A DNA stretch of 64,000 nt from Mesorhizobium sp. M2A.F.Ca.ET.046.03.2.1 (GTDB taxonomy: Bacteria > Pseudomonadota > Alphaproteobacteria > Rhizobiales > Rhizobiaceae). Below the pieces are notes generated by a model that searched no databases, was not told where the DNA came from, and saw only the letters and a program-made list of their open reading frames with translations. Positions 16,721 through 25,470 of this stretch are shown here, piece by piece. Both the position numbers and the translations under genes were made by a program. Position 1 is the first letter of the stretch; every line of letters begins with the position of its first letter. The DNA is taken from contig NZ_CP034449.1 of the NCBI RefSeq assembly GCF_003952425.1, forward strand, positions 6,126,001 through 6,190,000. Reading direction: 5' to 3'.

Positions 16721-17869
16721 TCATCCGCCCGTCGCGATGGTCAGCACCTTGAACGGCGTGGTGATGACCACTTCGGCGACCGATCCCACGGCTTTGCCGA
16801 GCCCTTGGCCGATATTGTCCAACCCGGCTCCCTGAGGTTCGCCCGCTCGCAGGGCTGCCGGCGTGCGCAGCCGGTCGCCAAGCAATTGCACCAGGATCGG
16901 GTTATCGGCGAATTTGGCATGGTTCAAACGGTCGCCGCCTTTGGTGTTGGTCAGATCCGCAACAACCACGCCGTAACTCGCGAGATCGGCCGCATTGCCG
17001 TAGTCGCCGACGCGCGGCTTGTCGCCGGAGATGAAGCTCGACAGCTTCAGCGCTCGGTCGTCGCCTGAAAGCAGGATGGCGAAGGGCTTATCGGGCTTGC
17101 CGTAGCGGATCATCTGCTTCTTGAAGACGTCGACGTCGATGTCCGGCGACGCCAGAACGACATAGCCGAGCTTGCCGTTCAGATCGCGGTCGCCGGTGAT
17201 GGCGAGCTGGCGCAGCGCTTCCATCGTCAGCCAGGTGCCCATCGAATGGGCGATGATGTCGATGCTCTTGACGCGTGTTTTGGCGAGCATCCGCAGCGTC
17301 GCCTCGAGGTCGTCGCGCGCTGCGGTCGAACTGTCCTTGTCGTAGATGTAGCCGGTGGTCTTGCCGCTCGATGCCCAGGAAAACAGCACTGGCGTCCCTG
17401 GGTATTTCGTGTCGTGCGCGATCTGCGTCAGCCGGAACACGCCGTCGTCGAAGCCGTTGTTGAAGCCGTGCACGAAAACCAGAGCGCGGTCGCCGCCTAT
17501 GGCAATATTGGAGCCGACCGCCTTGGCGAACTGCGAGGCATCCGCATAGTGGACGACTTCGGTGGCGGTAAATTGCTTAGCCGGATTGCTGTCGGCGGAG
17601 CCCTTGGCGCGCTCGATCGCGCCGACCTGGTGGATCTTGGGCACGGTGACGTGGACGCGGGCGTATCCGGTGGTCAGCGAACGGTCGCCGTCGAACACCT
17701 GGCGGGGATCCTTGGTCGCCTGCTGGCGGGTGGTGGCGACGAAGATCTCATGCCTGGCGGCAATGTCGGAGGCTGGCGCGGAGACAGGTTTGCGGTTGAG
17801 CAGATCGTGCGTGGGGCCGGCGCAGCCGGCGAGGGTGAGCGCGAAGGCAAGGCCGACAACGATCTTCAC
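16721..17869 (-). CDS. Alpha/beta hydrolase lipoprotein (DUF900), copy 1
   Basis: A 382-aa lipoprotein. The lipobox LTLAGC is about 15 residues from the start. An alpha/beta hydrolase core of the DUF900 type follows, with ALVFVHGFNNGFDD, the nucleophile motif AHSMGTW and LASPDIDVDVF. It is a likely periplasmic or membrane-attached hydrolase of unknown substrate. The start is uncertain: GTG 17869 gives a compact signal peptide, while TTG 17881 sits at better spacing from a GGGGGGA. It is tandem with a clear paralogue (17987-19063) but 40 residues longer at the C-terminus, ending in a VVITTPFKVLT tail. Confidence 0.85.
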   Translation of the reverse strand: MKIVVGLAFALTLAGCAGPTHDLLNRKPVSAPASDIAARHEIFVATTRQQATKDPRQVFDGDRSLTTGYARVHVTVPKIHQVGAIERAKGSADSNPAKQFTATEVVHYADASQFAKAVGSNIAIGGDRALVFVHGFNNGFDDGVFRLTQIAHDTKYPGTPVLFSWASSGKTTGYIYDKDSSTAARDDLEATLRMLAKTRVKSIDIIAHSMGTWLTMEALRQLAITGDRDLNGKLGYVVLASPDIDVDVFKKQMIRYGKPDKPFAILLSGDDRALKLSSFISGDKPRVGDYGNAADLASYGVVVADLTNTKGGDRLNHAKFADNPILVQLLGDRLRTPAALRAGEPQGAGLDNIGQGLGKAVGSVAEVVITTPFKVLTIATGG

Positions 17870-17986
17870 ATGCACAGTCAACCGGGGTCCCCCCAAGGGC
17901 GGCAAACCTCTCCCTTACTCCGATAAAGGCAGGGAGCGGCCGGGTCCAGTTCAAAGTCACGTGATGCGGAAACCACGTGGACAGGG

Positions 17987-19063
17987 TCACTGCGCAGCCA
18001 GCTGGCGGATGCGGTCGGTCACGTCGCGGTCGCTGGCAAAGCCGTCGTCCTCGCGCAGCCGCTGTCCGATCATCTTCACCAGCGCAGGGTTGTCGGCGAA
18101 TTTCGTATGATTGAAGCTGTCGGCACCCTTCTCATTGGAAAGGTCGACCACCGTGACGCCATAGGAGGCAAGATCGGCGGCGTCACGATAGTCGCCGACG
18201 CGCGGCCGCGAGCCGGCGATCAGGCCGGAGAGCCTGAGCGCCCGGTCGTCATCCGACAGAAGCAGGATGAAGGGCTTGTCCGGCTTGCCGTAACGGCGCA
18301 TCTGGCTCTTGAAGACGTCGACATCGATATCGGGCGATGCGAGCACCACGTCGCCCAGCTTGCCGCTCAGATCGCGATCGCCGGTGATGGCGAGCTGGCG
18401 CAGCGTTTCCATCGTCACCCAAGTTCCCATCGAATGGGCGACGATGTCGATGCGCCGGGCACCGGTCTGCGCCAGCATCCTGAGCGTCACTTCCAGCTGG
18501 TCGCGCGCGGCGGCGGCACTTTCCTTGTCATAGACATAGTCGGTGGTCTTGGCGCCGGATGCCCAGGAGAACAGCACCGGCGTGCCCGGATAGCCGGAAT
18601 CATGGACGATCTGGGTGAGCCGGTAGACGGCGTCGTCGAAGCCGGTGTTGTAGCCGTGGACGAAGACCATCACACGTCCGCCGCGGGCGTCGATGTCGGC
18701 GTTGAGGGCGCTGGTGAATTTCGGCTGCGTGTCGTAGCCGACGACTTCCGAGGCCATGAAATACTTGGTCGGATCGTCCGACTTGCCGCGCGAGCGGCGC
18801 TCGATCTGGCCGACCTGGTGAATCGGCGGAACGGTGACGTTGACGCGGGCATAGTTCAGCGTCGCCGAGCGTTCGCCGTCGAAGACCTTGTTCGGATCGT
18901 CGGACCGCTTGCGCGTGGTGGCGATGAAGATCGAATGGTTGCCCGCGATCTCGGTCGCCTGGGTCGGCACGACCACGCTGCCCAGGATTTCCTGCGTCTG
19001 GGGACCCGCGCAGCCTGCCGTCAGCAGTGCAAGGGCAATGATGAAAATCGTCTTCAACCGCAC
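17987..19063 (-). CDS. Alpha/beta hydrolase lipoprotein (DUF900), copy 2
   Basis: A 358-aa paralogue of the downstream neighbour: lipobox LLTAGC, VMVFVHGYNTGFDDAVYRLTQI, nucleophile motif AHSMGTW, and LASPDIDVDVFKSQM. GTG 19063 is taken as the start (signal MRLKTIFIIALAL), with GCGGAAG upstream; the frame itself runs to 19219. The two genes keep the same order of motifs almost throughout, so they arose by tandem duplication. They are separated by 117 bases and may be cotranscribed. No partner suggests a substrate. Confidence 0.86.
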   Translation of the reverse strand: MRLKTIFIIALALLTAGCAGPQTQEILGSVVVPTQATEIAGNHSIFIATTRKRSDDPNKVFDGERSATLNYARVNVTVPPIHQVGQIERRSRGKSDDPTKYFMASEVVGYDTQPKFTSALNADIDARGGRVMVFVHGYNTGFDDAVYRLTQIVHDSGYPGTPVLFSWASGAKTTDYVYDKESAAAARDQLEVTLRMLAQTGARRIDIVAHSMGTWVTMETLRQLAITGDRDLSGKLGDVVLASPDIDVDVFKSQMRRYGKPDKPFILLLSDDDRALRLSGLIAGSRPRVGDYRDAADLASYGVTVVDLSNEKGADSFNHTKFADNPALVKMIGQRLREDDGFASDRDVTDRIRQLAAQ

Positions 19064-19295
19064 GTCGACACTTCCGCTGCAATTCCACTTTGGCCGCGAT
19101 TGGCCGTCCACCTCCGCGGAAATCTCCCGGACAGCCGAAGTGCGGCTAAAGTAAGTCGTGTCTAGTGGAAATTGGCTCAGCGCCGGGCGAGGACCACCGT
19201 GGTGTTGCGCGAAAGCCAAAAGGGCGGCAGGAAGGTTGCGGGCACCGGCAGGGGTGCTGGCGCGTGCCGGCGAGATCGAAAATGAGGGACTGGTA

Positions 19296-20552
19296 GTGAA
19301 CAGCTTTTCCGCCCGCGTCGCCGTGGCCGCCGAGGCGATCCGCGAAATCTTTCCGGAAACGCCGCTCCAGGAGAACGACTATCTGTCGAAGAAGACCGGC
19401 GCCCGCGTGCTGTTGAAGCGCGAGGACCTGACGCCGGTGCGTTCCTACAAGATCAGGGGCGCCTTCAATTTCTTCCGCAAGGCGCTTGCCGCCGGCAACA
19501 ATGCCGAGCTGTTCGTCTGCGCCTCGGCCGGCAACCATGCGCAGGGCTTTGCCTTCGTCTGCCGCCATTTCGGCAAGAAGGGCGTCGTGTTCATGCCGGT
19601 GACGACGCCGCAGCAGAAGATCGACAAGACGCGGCTGTTCGGCGGCGATTTCGTCGAGATCAGGCTGGTCGGCGACTTCTTCGACGATTGCTACCGCGCC
19701 GCCTTCGAATTCACCGAAAGCGCCGGCGCGCATATGGTGCCGCCCTTCGACCACAAGGACATCATCGAGGGCCAGGCCACCGTGGCCTACGAAATCGCGG
19801 CGCAGATGCCGGGCGCGCGCGCGCCCGACATCGTCATGCTGCCGGTGGGCGGCGGCGGCCTTGCCGCCGGCGTGACCCACTATTTCGCCGACCAGCATCG
19901 CGACCCGCGTTTCGTGTTCTGCGAACCTGCCGGCGCGCCGAGCCTGCGTGAAAGCCTTGCCAGCGGCAAGCGGGTGAAGCTCGCCAAGGTCGACAATTTC
20001 GTCGACGGCGCCGCGGTGGCCGAGATCGGCCGCGAGCCGCTGCGCCACCTCAAGGACTTCGCCGCCGATGCCGTCCGGCTGGTTCCGGAGAACCGGCTCT
20101 GCGCCACGATGATCGAGATGCTCAATGTCGAGGGCGTCGTGGTGGAGCCGGCCGGCGCGCTGGCTATCGACGCGCTCAAGGATTTTTCGCGCAAGGAGAT
20201 CAGGGGCAAGACCATCGTCGCGGTCGTATCCGGCGGCAATTTCGACTTCGAGCGGCTGCCCGACGTGAAGGAGCGGGCGCTGCGCTTCGAGGGGCTGAAG
20301 AAGTATTTCATCATCCGCTTCCCGCAGCGGCCGGGCGCGCTGCGCGATTTCCTCGAAATGCTCGGTCCAGACGACGACATCGCCCGCTTCGAATATCTGA
20401 AGAAGTCGGCGCGCAATTTCGGCTCGGTGCTGATCGGCATCGAGACCAAGGACCGGCGCAATTTCTATCTGCTGAAGGCCAATTTCGACGCCGAGGGCGT
20501 GCAGTATCAGGATATCACCGACAACGAGACCCTGGCGGGCTTCATCATATGA
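19296..20552 (+). CDS. ilvA: Threonine ammonia-lyase
   Basis: A 418-aa PLP enzyme that deaminates threonine to 2-oxobutyrate, the first step to isoleucine. The PLP lysine is in RSYKIRGAFN (K52). The substrate loop ASAGNHAQG and the phosphate-binding glycine loop PVGGGGLAAG are present. The C-terminal regulatory domain (from about residue 330, YFIIRFPQRPGALRDF) is a single ACT-like domain. I chose GTG 19296 because of the GAGGGA upstream, although the frame opens at 19158. It overlaps the DUF1697 gene by 4 bases (ATGA), indicating translational coupling. Confidence 0.93.
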   Translation: MNSFSARVAVAAEAIREIFPETPLQENDYLSKKTGARVLLKREDLTPVRSYKIRGAFNFFRKALAAGNNAELFVCASAGNHAQGFAFVCRHFGKKGVVFMPVTTPQQKIDKTRLFGGDFVEIRLVGDFFDDCYRAAFEFTESAGAHMVPPFDHKDIIEGQATVAYEIAAQMPGARAPDIVMLPVGGGGLAAGVTHYFADQHRDPRFVFCEPAGAPSLRESLASGKRVKLAKVDNFVDGAAVAEIGREPLRHLKDFAADAVRLVPENRLCATMIEMLNVEGVVVEPAGALAIDALKDFSRKEIRGKTIVAVVSGGNFDFERLPDVKERALRFEGLKKYFIIRFPQRPGALRDFLEMLGPDDDIARFEYLKKSARNFGSVLIGIETKDRRNFYLLKANFDAEGVQYQDITDNETLAGFII

Positions 20553-21109
20553 GCGAAAAACAAGGCACGGTCTTCGTCGCGTTGTTTTCCGGCATCAATG
20601 TCGGCGGCAACCGCATCGTCAAGATGGCGGAGCTCAAAGCCTTCTTCGAGGGCCTCGGCTTCACCGATGTCGCGACCTATGTGCAGAGCGGCAATGTCGT
20701 GTTCCGGGCGAAGAAAGGCGATGCAGCAGCGCTCACCAAGGAGATCGAGGCGGCCTTCGAGAAGAAATGGGGTTTCAATTCGCGCATCATGGTGCGCGAT
20801 GCCGGCTGGTTCGAGCGGCTGGTGAAGGACAATCCCTATCCCGAGATCTCGGGGGAGCCGACCAAGCTGCATGCCTATGCGCTGGAGCGCGAGCCGACGG
20901 CTGAGGAGACGCAGCGGCTCGCGGACAAATGCACCGGCCCCGAGCGCTTCGAGATCAAGGGCGACGTGCTTTACCTTCACGCGCCGGACGGGCTCGGCAA
21001 ATCGGTGTTCGCCAATCTGATTCCGCGCACCTTGAAGGTGCCTGGCACGGCGCGAAACTGGCGCAGCGTGCTGGCGTTGCTCGATATGGCCGGAAAAGCC
21101 GGCGGCTGA
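20549..21109 (+). CDS. DUF1697 domain protein
   Basis: A 186-aa cytoplasmic protein of the DUF1697 family: VFVALFSGINVGGNRIVKM opening, YVQSGNVVF and a C-terminal PRTLKVPGTARNWRSV. The family is common in bacteria and has no assigned biochemical function. The start codon overlaps the ilvA stop (ATGA), so the two are almost certainly one transcript. It is followed convergently by a DUF2218 gene. Confidence 0.88.
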   Translation: MSEKQGTVFVALFSGINVGGNRIVKMAELKAFFEGLGFTDVATYVQSGNVVFRAKKGDAAALTKEIEAAFEKKWGFNSRIMVRDAGWFERLVKDNPYPEISGEPTKLHAYALEREPTAEETQRLADKCTGPERFEIKGDVLYLHAPDGLGKSVFANLIPRTLKVPGTARNWRSVLALLDMAGKAGG

Positions 21110-21120
21110 TCGCCGATTTG

Positions 21121-21408
21121 TCAGGCGGCCTTTTGCCAGTCGAAGCTCAATTCCTCGCGGAAGGCGAAGCGCTTGATATGGTCGGCGACCACCGTCTCCA
21201 ACCGGTCCAGTGAAGCTTCATCGTCGGCGGCCAGAGCGATGTGCAGCGCCTGATCGTCGGCGTCCATGACGGTGCGGCCGATCGAGAGCTGGATAGCGCC
21301 ATGCCGTGGGTCGAACTCAACCGGGAATTTGTGCGACCAGTGCTTGCAGAGCTGCTGCAGGTAGCGGCTGGCATGTTCGGTGGCGACATCGGCGCGGCTG
21401 GTCAGCAT
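21121..21408 (-). CDS. DUF2218 domain protein
   Basis: A 95-aa protein matching DUF2218: SRADVATEHASRYLQQLCKHWSHK, then an acidic DADDQALHIALAADD and a C-terminal HIKRFAFREEL. Members often lie near siderophore or iron genes, but that is not so here. Function is unknown. An AGGAGAATTTC ribosome binding site precedes ATG 21408. Confidence 0.85.
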   Translation of the reverse strand: MLTSRADVATEHASRYLQQLCKHWSHKFPVEFDPRHGAIQLSIGRTVMDADDQALHIALAADDEASLDRLETVVADHIKRFAFREELSFDWQKAA

Positions 21409-21531
21409 GAAATTCTCCTGGCGGATGAAGAAACGCCAGCCTGGACGGGGCTGGCGCCAATTTCCGGTAGATAGGCAGCATCTGGGGAAACGCCAGCGGC
21501 GGCCGGTAAAATCGGCGCGCTTCGCCGAGTT

Positions 21532-21972
21532 TTACCAGACGCCCGTGTTCGCCATCGAGGCCCACGGTTCGGCCTTTACCTTGGCCGGGCCTTTCTGCAG
21601 GAGCTCGATCGAGATGCCGTCCGGCGAGCGGACGAAGGCCATGTTGCCGTCGCGCGGCGGACGGTTGATGGTCACGCCGCTGTCCATCAGCTTCTGGCAG
21701 GTGGCGTAGATGTCGTCGACCTCATAGGCGAGGTGGCCGAAACTGCGGCCGCCCCTGTAGTCCTCCGGGTCCCAATTGTAGGTCAGCTCGACCAGCGGCG
21801 CCTTCTCGTTGATGCCGCTCTGCTCGTCTTCGGGCGCGGCGAGGAAGATTAGCGTGTAGCGGCCCTGCTCGTTTTCGTAGCGGCGCACCTCCTTCAGGCC
21901 GAGCTTGTTGCAGTAGAAATCGAGCGACTGGTCGATATCGGCGACGCGAACCATTGTGTGCAGATAGCGCAT
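21532..21972 (-). CDS. gloA: Lactoylglutathione lyase (glyoxalase I), VOC family
   Basis: A 146-aa enzyme that isomerises the methylglyoxal-glutathione hemithioacetal to S-lactoylglutathione. It has the GloA hallmarks: MRYLHTMVRVADIDQSLDFY (metal His 5), LVELTYNWDPEDY (metal Glu), FGHLAYEVDDIY (metal His) and a terminal PDGISIELLQ (metal Glu). Length and motifs fit the Ni/Co-type single-domain GloA. GAGGAAG precedes ATG 21972. Same strand as the DUF2218 gene, 123 bases upstream of it. Confidence 0.94.
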   Translation of the reverse strand: MRYLHTMVRVADIDQSLDFYCNKLGLKEVRRYENEQGRYTLIFLAAPEDEQSGINEKAPLVELTYNWDPEDYRGGRSFGHLAYEVDDIYATCQKLMDSGVTINRPPRDGNMAFVRSPDGISIELLQKGPAKVKAEPWASMANTGVW

Positions 21973-22232
21973 GGGGACTTCCTCGGCTTGTTGGGGTTGT
22001 GAGGCACCATAGGGGCCACCCGACGAAAGGGCAATCGTCCGACAATAGCGGCGGCGAGGTCGATTTTAGGGCCCGCCAGTCGTCTTCGGGAAGCGCCGGC
22101 AAACAACATTTCAGCCTTTCCGGTGCTGAACGGTGAAAAAAGGCACGTCAGCCCTTGCACACCCCGGAAGCCGCAGTGTTAATCTCTCGGCAAGAATCAG
22201 TTGCAGTTCGATTTGAAAAAGGGGGCATTCTT

Positions 22233-22826
22233 ATGGGGGAAAAAGCCTCTTTCACGAGGCGGGACGGAAGCCTTGACGACGCCTTGAAGCGGGACAATGG
22301 CGGCGACTCCGCCGAGCTTGTCGAAATCGCCGGGGCTATCAAATGGTTCGACGTGGCCAAGGGCTACGGCTTCATCCTTCCGGACGACGGCGTCTCGGGT
22401 GACATCCTCCTCCATGTGACATGTCTTCGAAAGGACGGCTTCCAGACGGCGCTCGAGGGCGCGCGGGTCGTCTGCCTGGTGAAACAGGGCGAGCGCGGAT
22501 TGCAGGCTTTCCGCGTCCTGTCCATGGATGCTTCGACGGCCGTTCATCCGGCGGAGCAGGAGCAGCGCACCCACGTTACCGTCAGCCCGGAGAGCGGCCT
22601 CGAGCGGGCTCTGGTCAAGTGGTTCAACCGCACCAAGGGTTTTGGCTTCCTGACGCGGGGCGAGGGAACCGAAGATATCTTCGTCCACATGGAAACCTTG
22701 CGGCGCTACGGCATAACCGAGCTCCGGCCCGGCCAGGTCGTGCTGGTGCGCTTCGGACGTGGCGACAAAGGCCTTATGGCCGCCGAAATCCACCCCGATA
22801 TGGGTACCTTGTCGGTCTCGCATTAA
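22233..22826 (+). CDS. Double cold-shock domain protein
   Basis: A 197-aa RNA/DNA-binding protein with two cold-shock domains. The first, about residues 30-98, has KGYGFI (43-48) and DILLHV (57-62). The second, about 125-190, has KGFGFL (135-140) and DIFVHM (148-153). Two-domain Csp proteins of this size are typical of rhizobia and relatives and act as RNA chaperones or regulators. ATG 22233 follows GGGGG; an earlier start at 22155 is less likely. Upstream, 21973-22232 has about 260 bases without another gene, which may hold a structured 5' leader as in other csp genes, though I cannot show a fold. Confidence 0.92.
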   Translation: MGEKASFTRRDGSLDDALKRDNGGDSAELVEIAGAIKWFDVAKGYGFILPDDGVSGDILLHVTCLRKDGFQTALEGARVVCLVKQGERGLQAFRVLSMDASTAVHPAEQEQRTHVTVSPESGLERALVKWFNRTKGFGFLTRGEGTEDIFVHMETLRRYGITELRPGQVVLVRFGRGDKGLMAAEIHPDMGTLSVSH

Positions 22827-22871
22827 GGACTTCTCGACTCCGTCCAAAAGCGCCTTTGCCGCGGACCGACT

Positions 22872-22914
22872 ATCTTCTCCGAAAACCGGTTCCACTTCCG
22901 CGGATCATGGTTTA
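22872..22914. repeat. Short repeat family B, copy 1
   Basis: TTCTCCGAAAACCGGTTCC and CGGATCATGGTTTA lie between the csp and DUF192 genes. A similar segment lies at 48630-48680 and a partial one at 62818-62847. The CCGAAAACCGGTTCC plus GATCATG combination is a recurrent rhizobial intergenic motif in my experience; a genome scan would be needed to prove copy number. Confidence 0.5.
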
Positions 22915-22941
22915 GGACGAGCGTCTGGACGAGGTACCTTG

Positions 22942-23436
22942 ATGGCTCATCGCAATTGGCTGACTGCGGGCGCGCTCTGCGCCGCGATCGTTTTCGCCGC
23001 CTGTTTCATGGCCGCGAAGCCGAGTTCGGCGGATGCGATGCTGCTGCCGATCGACCGGACGCCTCTGGTGGTGGCGACCGGTTCGGGCGAGCGTTCCTTC
23101 TCCATCGAGATCGCCGACACTTCCGCGGAGCGGGAGGCGGGCCTGATGTTCCGCCGGACGATGGCCGACGATCACGGCATGTTGTTCGTCTTCGACAGAA
23201 CCGATGAGGTGGATTTCTGGATGAAGAACACGCCGATGGCTCTCGACCTCGTGTTTGTCGGCGAGGACGGCCGGATCAAGGCGATCAAGCGCGGCGAGCC
23301 CGAGTCCGAGGCGATCATCTCACCCGGACAGCCCGTGCGCTTCGTGCTTGAGTTGAAGGCAGGCACCGCCGCCAGGGACGGCATCAAGGAAGGCGATTTT
23401 TTGCGCCATCCGGCCATCGGCGCCGGATCCAACTGA
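22942..23436 (+). CDS. DUF192 family exported protein
   Basis: A 164-aa protein with an N-terminal hydrophobic signal (residues about 8-32, with a possible lipobox FAAC) followed by a DUF192 domain: EREAGLMFRRTMADDHGMLFVF, FWMKNTPMALDLVFV and GIKEGDFLRHP. The family is periplasmic and of unknown biochemical role. ATG 22942 has a GAGG upstream; the long N-terminal extension of the frame to 22759 crosses the csp gene and is rejected. It is followed 16 bases later by an alpha/beta hydrolase gene, so a two- or three-gene transcript is likely. Confidence 0.88.
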   Translation: MAHRNWLTAGALCAAIVFAACFMAAKPSSADAMLLPIDRTPLVVATGSGERSFSIEIADTSAEREAGLMFRRTMADDHGMLFVFDRTDEVDFWMKNTPMALDLVFVGEDGRIKAIKRGEPESEAIISPGQPVRFVLELKAGTAARDGIKEGDFLRHPAIGAGSN

Positions 23437-23452
23437 AAAGCAGTTTCTGCCG

Positions 23453-24220
23453 ATGCAATTCCTTTCGCATGACGGTTTTGAACTCGCCTATCTCGATCGC
23501 CAGCCGGCGTCGGGGCAGTTCGACCCCGTTATGATGATCCATGGCTTTGCCTCCAGCCACTATGTCAATTGGGTCTCGCCGGGCTGGTTCAAGACGCTGA
23601 ACGACGCCGGCTACCGGGCGATTGCCTTCGACAATCGCGGCCATGGCTCGTCGTCAAAGAGTTACGACGAGGCCGATTACACGCCGGCCAAGATGGCTTC
23701 CGATGCGGCCGCGCTGCTCGATCACCTCGGCATCGAACGTGCCCATGTCATGGGTTATTCGATGGGCGCGCGGGTTTCGGCCTTCCTGGCGCTTTCCGAC
23801 CCGCAGAAGGTCGCGACGCTGGTGTTCGGTGGCCTCGGCATCGGCATGGTCGACGGCGTCGGCGACTGGGACCCGATCGCGGCGGCGCTGTTGGCGGAAG
23901 ACCCGTCGCAAAACACGCATCCGCGCGGCCGCTCTTTCCGCGCCTTCGCAGACCAGACGCGCAGCGACAGGCGCGCGCTCGCGGCGTGCATCGCAACTTC
24001 GCGCGAGCTGCTCAGCGAGGACGACATGGCGCGCATCGCCCAGCCGACGCTGATCGCGGTCGGCACCCAGGACGATATCGGCGGCTCGCCGGACGAACTC
24101 GCCGCCCTGATGCCCAATGCCAGGGCGTTCCACATCGAGGGACGCGACCATATGCTCGCCGTCGGCGACAAGAGCTTCAAGCAGCGCGTGCTCGAATTCT
24201 ACGCCGAATACCCGCTCTGA
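23453..24220 (+). CDS. Alpha/beta hydrolase
   Basis: A 255-aa cytosolic alpha/beta hydrolase. Visible are MIHGFASSHY (oxyanion loop), AFDNRGHGSS, the nucleophile elbow GYSMGARV and a terminal EGRDHMLAVGD carrying the catalytic histidine. The substrate is not predictable; relatives act on esters and lactones. It starts 16 bases after the DUF192 gene and ends 23 bases before a GNAT gene on the same strand, consistent with an operon. Confidence 0.9.
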   Translation: MQFLSHDGFELAYLDRQPASGQFDPVMMIHGFASSHYVNWVSPGWFKTLNDAGYRAIAFDNRGHGSSSKSYDEADYTPAKMASDAAALLDHLGIERAHVMGYSMGARVSAFLALSDPQKVATLVFGGLGIGMVDGVGDWDPIAAALLAEDPSQNTHPRGRSFRAFADQTRSDRRALAACIATSRELLSEDDMARIAQPTLIAVGTQDDIGGSPDELAALMPNARAFHIEGRDHMLAVGDKSFKQRVLEFYAEYPL

Positions 24221-24243
24221 GCGCGCTCGCTCCCCGCCTGACA

Positions 24244-24744
24244 ATGGTCGATCTTCTCGTCACCTACATGGAGATGTCCCCGCCGCCCCGGGGCGCGCCG
24301 CGTACGTCACCTTTGCCCGGCGCCATCGTGGCGCGCGAAAGGCTCGATCCTTCCAGCTATCTCGATCTCTACCGCGCGGTTGGCGGACCGGTGCAATGGG
24401 ACCAGCGGCTGCGGATGCCCGGGGCGGAACTCGAAACGCTGCTCGCCGACGATGCCACACATATCCACGTGCTGCGCTTCGATGGCGAAGCCGGTGGATT
24501 CTGCGAGTTCAACAATGTCGGCGAAGCGGCAATCGAGCTCGTCCACTTCGGGTTGGTTCCAGCTTTTCAAAGCAAGCGGCTTGGGCCGTTCCTGCTCGAC
24601 CGGGCGTTGCGCGCGGCGTGGTCGCATCGGCCGAAACGGCTTTGGCTCCACACCGATACTTATGATCATCCAGCCGCGCAATCGGTCTATGGACGCGCCG
24701 GATTCAGCGCCTATGCGCGACGGATGGAAACCTTTCCGGATTAG
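24244..24744 (+). CDS. GNAT family N-acetyltransferase
   Basis: A 166-aa single-domain GNAT acetyltransferase. The acetyl-CoA site region is LVPAFQSKRLGPFLLDRAL, and a C-terminal LHTDTYDHPAAQSVYGRAGFSAY matches the usual GNAT motif B with NP..A..lY...GF. The acceptor is unknown. It is the last gene of the DUF192-hydrolase-GNAT run, and its stop overlaps the convergent HD-domain gene by 4 bases. Confidence 0.87.
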   Translation: MVDLLVTYMEMSPPPRGAPRTSPLPGAIVARERLDPSSYLDLYRAVGGPVQWDQRLRMPGAELETLLADDATHIHVLRFDGEAGGFCEFNNVGEAAIELVHFGLVPAFQSKRLGPFLLDRALRAAWSHRPKRLWLHTDTYDHPAAQSVYGRAGFSAYARRMETFPD

Positions 24745-25349
24745 GCAGTCCCGCTTTCCAGCGCCGCGAGTGATCGCTCGATGTTCTGTCTCGCCTGGGC
24801 CTCGAAGCGCTGCCGGAACTCGGTCATGTAGAAAATATGCGGCCGGGCGAGGAAGCTCTTCAGGACGCCCGCTCGGCCAGCGCGCCACATCGGCTCTTCC
24901 ACCCAGCCATATTCCAGCCGGACCGCCTGCTCATAGGCGTCGAAGACAGCAGGGTCGGCGCCGAGGATCGCCAGATCCATGTCGAGCAGAAGAGCGGCAT
25001 CGCTGAGTGCGTCCTCATCGCGCAAAGGCGGCAACTGGTGGTTGGCGGTGGCGTTGATCATTGCCGCTATGCGGACGATGCGACCAGGATCGACTCGTCC
25101 GGCGAGCCTTTTCTCGGCCAGTTGGGCGCTTTTTGCCTCATTGTCCTTGGCGCGGCTGTCATAGATGGCGTCGTGAAACCAGATCGCGGCCTCGACGGCC
25201 TGCGGATCATCGAGCAGGCCTCGGTATTCGTCAGCCAGCGCCAGCATCGCCTCGATGTGGGAGAGGTCGTGATAGTGGCGATCTTCGGCGCTATAGAGCG
25301 CCGCAAGCTCGCTTTTCAGCGCCTCGTCGATCAAGGGTTCGTTTTCCAT
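24741..25349 (-). CDS. HD-domain metal-dependent phosphohydrolase
   Basis: A 202-aa protein of the predicted HD-superfamily hydrolases. The metal ligands are seen as HYHDLSHI, WFHDAIYD and a later aspartate in LLLDMDLAILG. The HYH-x-LxH...FHD-x-IYD spacing is typical of the family named predicted metal-dependent HD phosphohydrolase. The nucleotide substrate is unknown. It converges with the GNAT gene and is divergent from cysE. Confidence 0.88.
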   Translation of the reverse strand: MENEPLIDEALKSELAALYSAEDRHYHDLSHIEAMLALADEYRGLLDDPQAVEAAIWFHDAIYDSRAKDNEAKSAQLAEKRLAGRVDPGRIVRIAAMINATANHQLPPLRDEDALSDAALLLDMDLAILGADPAVFDAYEQAVRLEYGWVEEPMWRAGRAGVLKSFLARPHIFYMTEFRQRFEAQARQNIERSLAALESGTA

Positions 25350-25470
25350 CGTCGCTTGAATCTGCGTGAACCAGGTCCATTTGACAAAGCACTAAGGAAA
25401 ATTGAGTTCAACCGTGCTATGATTTCGCTTATATGTGCCGCCCGAGAATGAGCAAGGCCGGAGACCGTCG

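Noticed and set aside
22759..22941. N-terminal extension of the DUF192 frame
   Set aside because: It overlaps the cold-shock gene and a repeat; ATG 22942 with its own ribosome binding site and signal peptide is preferred.
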